A stretch of 45,111 nucleotides of DNA from Candidatus Alkanophaga volatiphilum (GTDB taxonomy: Archaea; Halobacteriota; Syntropharchaeia; Alkanophagales; B39-G2), in contig JAPHEE010000010.1 of NCBI GenBank assembly GCA_029259545.1, positions 1 through 45,111 of the forward strand. Reading direction: 5' to 3'. Below, piece by piece: positions 42,478 to 45,111 of this stretch (within the stretch, counting starts at the first letter, position 1; each line of letters opens with the position of its first letter). The notes beneath the pieces are model-generated. The model was not told where the DNA came from and searched no databases. It saw nothing but the letters and a program-made list of their open reading frames with translations. The position numbers and the translations under genes are program-made.

Positions 42478-43743
42478 ATGAGCGAGAGGGAGGAGGTAGC
42501 CACCGTCTTAGAAGCGGTAAGGAGACATCATGAACTTTACCGGGACTGCTTACCAATGATAGCCAGCGAGAACATCACTAGTGTGACCGTCCGCCGACTC
42601 TTAGCTAGCGACCTTTCGCACAGGTATGCTGAGGGCGACGTTGGAAATCGCTTTTACCAAGGCTGTGAGTTCATCGACATCATCGAGGCGAGGGCGATTG
42701 AGCTTGCAAGAAGGTTGTTCAGAGCGGAGCATGTAAATTTAAAGCCCGTCTCCGGCGTCCTTGCTAATATTGCGGCGTTCTTCGCCCTAGGGGAGCCTTT
42801 CGACAAGGTCATGGCGCTCTCTATCCCTAATGGTGGACACATCAGTTATTCTAAATACTCCGCTGCCGGCTTGCGCGGCTTTAAGGTCGTGGAGCACCCC
42901 TTTGATCCAAAGGAGATGAACATAGACGCCGACAAGATGATTCGGGTCATCAGGGTGGAAAAACCGAAGATTATAGTTTTCGGCGGCAGCTTATTTCTGT
43001 TTCCGCATCCGGTTGCCGATGCCAGGGAGGCGGCGGATGAGGTCGGCGCAAGGATAGTTTACGACGCATCGCACGTTCTCGGCTTGATAGCGGGCGGCTT
43101 CTTTCAAGATCCGCTGAGAGAAGGTGCGGATGTCGTCACCGGGAGCACGCATAAGACATTTCCAGGACCGCAAGGCGCGCTCATTCTCTGCAAGGAGGAG
43201 CTTAAGGAGCAGATAGACGCCGCTGTGTTCCCCGGCACTGTCAGCAACCACCACTTGCACCACGTCGCGGGTTTGGCGGTGACGCTTGCCGAAATGCTAG
43301 CGTTCGGCAGGGAGTATGCGAAAGCGACCATCGAAAACGCGAAAGTGCTGGCTCAGGCGTTATACGAGGAAGGTTTTAACGTCCTCTGCGAGCACAGGGG
43401 CTTCACCGAGTCGCATCAGGTCGTCATGGATGTCTCAACGCTCGGCGGCGGCGACCTCGTAGCGAAAACTCTCGAGAAGGCAAACATCATCGCAAATAAA
43501 AACATGTTACCGTGGGACAGGGAGCCGCAGACGCCTTCGGGGCTGAGGCTTGGCGTTCAAGAACTCACGAGGCTCGGTATGGGTCCTTCAGAGATGAAAG
43601 AGATCGCAACGCTGATGCGAAAAGTCTTGATGGACGGAAAGGAGCCAAGAGAGGTAAGGATGGAGGTTGCAGAGCTGCGTAAAAGCTTTCAAAAGGTGCA
43701 TTTCTGCTTTGACAATGGTGATGCCTACGAGTGCCCCGTGTGA
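42478..43743 (+). CDS. glyA: Serine hydroxymethyltransferase (archaeal type)
   Basis: The 421-residue PLP enzyme has [40 protein letters not shown], and the PLP lysine K226 in [18 protein letters not shown]. The archaeal branch is suggested by the C-terminal ALxRxGMGPSEM-type end ([20 protein letters not shown]). It interconverts serine and glycine with tetrahydropterin C1 carriers (methanopterin type in such archaea). The start is ATG 42478 after AAGGGGCGGCTGACGG. Confidence 0.94.
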   Translation: MSEREEVATVLEAVRRHHELYRDCLPMIASENITSVTVRRLLASDLSHRYAEGDVGNRFYQGCEFIDIIEARAIELARRLFRAEHVNLKPVSGVLANIAAFFALGEPFDKVMALSIPNGGHISYSKYSAAGLRGFKVVEHPFDPKEMNIDADKMIRVIRVEKPKIIVFGGSLFLFPHPVADAREAADEVGARIVYDASHVLGLIAGGFFQDPLREGADVVTGSTHKTFPGPQGALILCKEELKEQIDAAVFPGTVSNHHLHHVAGLAVTLAEMLAFGREYAKATIENAKVLAQALYEEGFNVLCEHRGFTESHQVVMDVSTLGGGDLVAKTLEKANIIANKNMLPWDREPQTPSGLRLGVQELTRLGMGPSEMKEIATLMRKVLMDGKEPREVRMEVAELRKSFQKVHFCFDNGDAYECPV

Positions 43744-43818
43744 ATTTTACGCTTGTTGCTCGGCGGCTGATTGTGAGACGAGACAAGCGACATATACGAG
43801 GAGTGCCAAAATTAAAAG

Positions 43819-44562
43819 ATGGACGACCCGAGGCTTGTGACGATAAACACGGTGAAGACGAGTAGCGCTCTAATGAGGGCGGCACAGCAGCTAAGGGAGT
43901 TGCGAGGCTTCAAGAATATCTTTCTGGACTTACCGGCTGGGCATGAGGAATTTGTGAGGCGAATGGTGAGAGGCGAATGGGACTATGAGCAAGTCCTATC
44001 AGAGATGGCGACCCGTGGCATTATGAAGCCTGGAGAGACGCGTACGTATGAAGCAAGCAAGTACCTCTTTGAGGGACTGCGGAACTTAGACTGCGAGGTC
44101 TACTGCTATGAGCACCCGCGACACCACGACCTGAAGCTTAAGCTCATGGATGATATCCTGCTGGAGACGTTCCGCTCGAAGATAAGGGGCATAGACGTGG
44201 AGGAGTGGCGGAGGATACTAGCTGACTACATACTCCTTGGGGCTGAGTTTTCGAAGAAAGAAGGCAAGTATATAGCATGGATGGCGGAGGACGGTGACGT
44301 CTGCCTGAACCTCTCCGAAGACATCATTGAATACCTTAAAAGTGAGGGGTTTGAGATAAGCGTAATAAGCATCGAAAACTCACGCAAGCCCTTGGATATT
44401 TTGGCGGCGAGGCTACGGCGTGAGATTCTGTACGGAGAAAAGGTGTCTGATGACGTCGTGCGGCGGCTCGTCAGCGAGCATATAAAATTTATCGACCTCG
44501 TGCTGAAAGAAAATGGTTTCGAGAGTGCTTACGAGAAGTGGAAGAACGAGGTGGAATTGTGA
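43819..44562 (+). CDS. Unrecognised soluble protein
   Basis: A 247-residue protein with no membrane segment. An N-terminal strand-helix start (RLVTINTVKTSSALMRAAQQ) is followed by KNIFLDLPAGHEEFVRRMVR and ECYCYEHPRHHDLKLKLMDD-like acidic and His-rich stretches, and by EISVISIENSRKPLDIL. The alternation of short strands with conserved-looking Asp, Glu and His could be a TIKI/ChaN-like fold, but this is a guess and I cannot name a family. ATG 43819 lies about 25 nt after a TATA-like ACATATAC. It probably forms an operon with the next gene (10 nt gap). Confidence 0.6.
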   Translation: MDDPRLVTINTVKTSSALMRAAQQLRELRGFKNIFLDLPAGHEEFVRRMVRGEWDYEQVLSEMATRGIMKPGETRTYEASKYLFEGLRNLDCEVYCYEHPRHHDLKLKLMDDILLETFRSKIRGIDVEEWRRILADYILLGAEFSKKEGKYIAWMAEDGDVCLNLSEDIIEYLKSEGFEISVISIENSRKPLDILAARLRREILYGEKVSDDVVRRLVSEHIKFIDLVLKENGFESAYEKWKNEVEL

Positions 44563-44572
44563 GGTGTGAAGG

Positions 44573-45043
44573 ATGAGGAGTGTGAAGCTGAGCGAACTGA
44601 TGCCGATAGACGAGATGAAAGGCGGCTGGTACATGAACGAGCAGCTTAAACGCATGATGGTAGAAGGCGCTGAAATCCTCTGGAGCATAAAAAAAGACAG
44701 GGCTGAGAAACTGGCGGAGCTTGCGGGGGGCGAGCTTGTGGACGCCGCTCTCGACGATGCGACGGAGTGGTGCATCATGTTCCGCCCGCTATCTTACCTT
44801 CGCATCTTCTTCTTCCTGCAGCTTTACGAGCCGGAGTTCGAGAACGAGCTACGGGTGCTCTACGGGCGGGAGGTCGCCGACGAGGACATCCCAATAGAAG
44901 ACGTCTTCGACTTCACCCGCTTCATGCGGAACGCCCTCGTGCGGGCTGCTAGGAAGCTTCTCGGCGTCGAGAGCGGCGAGGTGGAGAAAAAGCCCAAAAA
45001 GAAAATAACATTGAAATTGAAGGGAAAAGAGCAAAGCACCTGA
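44573..45043 (+). CDS. Unrecognised small protein with basic tail
   Basis: A 156-residue protein, not recognised. The middle is helical (RMMVEGAEILWSIKKDRAEK, FRPLSYLRIFFFLQLYEPEF) and the C-terminus is strongly basic (VEKKPKKKITLKLKGKEQST), suggesting nucleic-acid or ribosome contact. ATG 44573 follows GAGGTGTGAAGG. It follows the previous gene by 10 nt, so they are likely co-transcribed and may work together. Confidence 0.55.
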   Translation: MRSVKLSELMPIDEMKGGWYMNEQLKRMMVEGAEILWSIKKDRAEKLAELAGGELVDAALDDATEWCIMFRPLSYLRIFFFLQLYEPEFENELRVLYGREVADEDIPIEDVFDFTRFMRNALVRAARKLLGVESGEVEKKPKKKITLKLKGKEQST

Positions 45044-45111
45044 CTCGTTATAAGGAGTGTTGCACCACGGTGCCCCACGCTTTTAGAATTCACAACACAC
45101 GCCATAGTGTG

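Overview
The window is a piece of an archaeal chromosome, almost certainly an anaerobic euryarchaeon. Evidence: TATA boxes about 25 nt before starts, many leaderless or GTG/TTG starts, an archaeal riboflavin synthase, archaeal UMP kinase, branched-polyamine synthase (BpsA), a formylmethanofuran-dehydrogenase-D-like protein, a corrinoid-protein relic, an archaeosortase-type C-terminus and a complete F420H2 dehydrogenase operon. The operon order (J-K-M-L-N-A-BCD-H-I-F) recalls the Archaeoglobus Fqo type, and prenyl synthase, UbiA and prenyl-reductase genes are nearby. This suggests a quinone-using, F420-dependent relative of Archaeoglobi, ANME-1 or Syntrophoarchaeia/Alkanophagales. BpsA hints at thermophily. 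The taxonomic placement is inference. Layout. 1-4.1 kb: remnant CRISPR-Cas locus (3'-truncated cas10d, csa3, a HEPN/MNT toxin-antitoxin pair, cas6), with no array and no other effector genes. 4.2-7.2 kb: RNA-methyltransferase-like gene, geranylgeranyl-reductase-like gene and a nucleoside phosphorylase broken by three frameshifts. 7.25-18.8 kb: the F420H2 dehydrogenase operon on the minus strand, with a B-C-D triple fusion, a Yip1-like membrane protein inserted after A, and an FpoI carrying four instead of two [4Fe-4S] motifs. 18.9-23.5 kb: NitT/TauT-type ABC importer followed by two SPASM radical-SAM proteins. 23.6-26.4 kb: GGPP-synthase-like gene, UbiA prenyltransferase, UMP kinase. 26.8-31.3 kb: PLP enzyme of the Cys/Met family, an unknown Zn-ribbon protein paired with bpsA, and a tRNA methylthiotransferase. 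31.3-33.1 kb: a decaying voltage-gated K+ channel gene carrying IS200/IS605-like right-end debris. 33.1-38.9 kb: riboflavin genes, DUF373 protein, a secreted sorted protein, FwdD-like protein, a broken corrinoid protein and aroA, whose 3' end runs into an IS relic. 39-45 kb: a large unrecognised coiled-coil protein with a probable frameshift, tRNA-Arg(UCU), a second copy of the IS relic, hemC, glyA and two unrecognised genes. How the parts fit: the Fpo/Fqo complex oxidises F420H2 at FpoF and passes electrons through the I and BCD iron-sulfur clusters to a membrane quinone or phenazine, pumping ions through H, L, M and N. The prenyl synthase, UbiA protein and prenyl reductase are plausible makers of that carrier's tail and/or of membrane lipids. 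HemC feeds tetrapyrroles, and the two radical-SAM proteins resemble the AhbC/AhbD/NirJ family of heme enzymes. A second theme is decay: at least three pseudogenes (nucleoside phosphorylase, K+ channel, corrinoid protein) plus two truncated or frameshifted genes, several beside small TnpB-type right-end relics. The most interesting unexplained items are those tnpB-less, possibly transcribed right-end/omegaRNA-like sequences (37467-37594, 41357-41488, about 31750-31880), the ABC importer/radical-SAM cassette, and the 39-40.9 kb protein.
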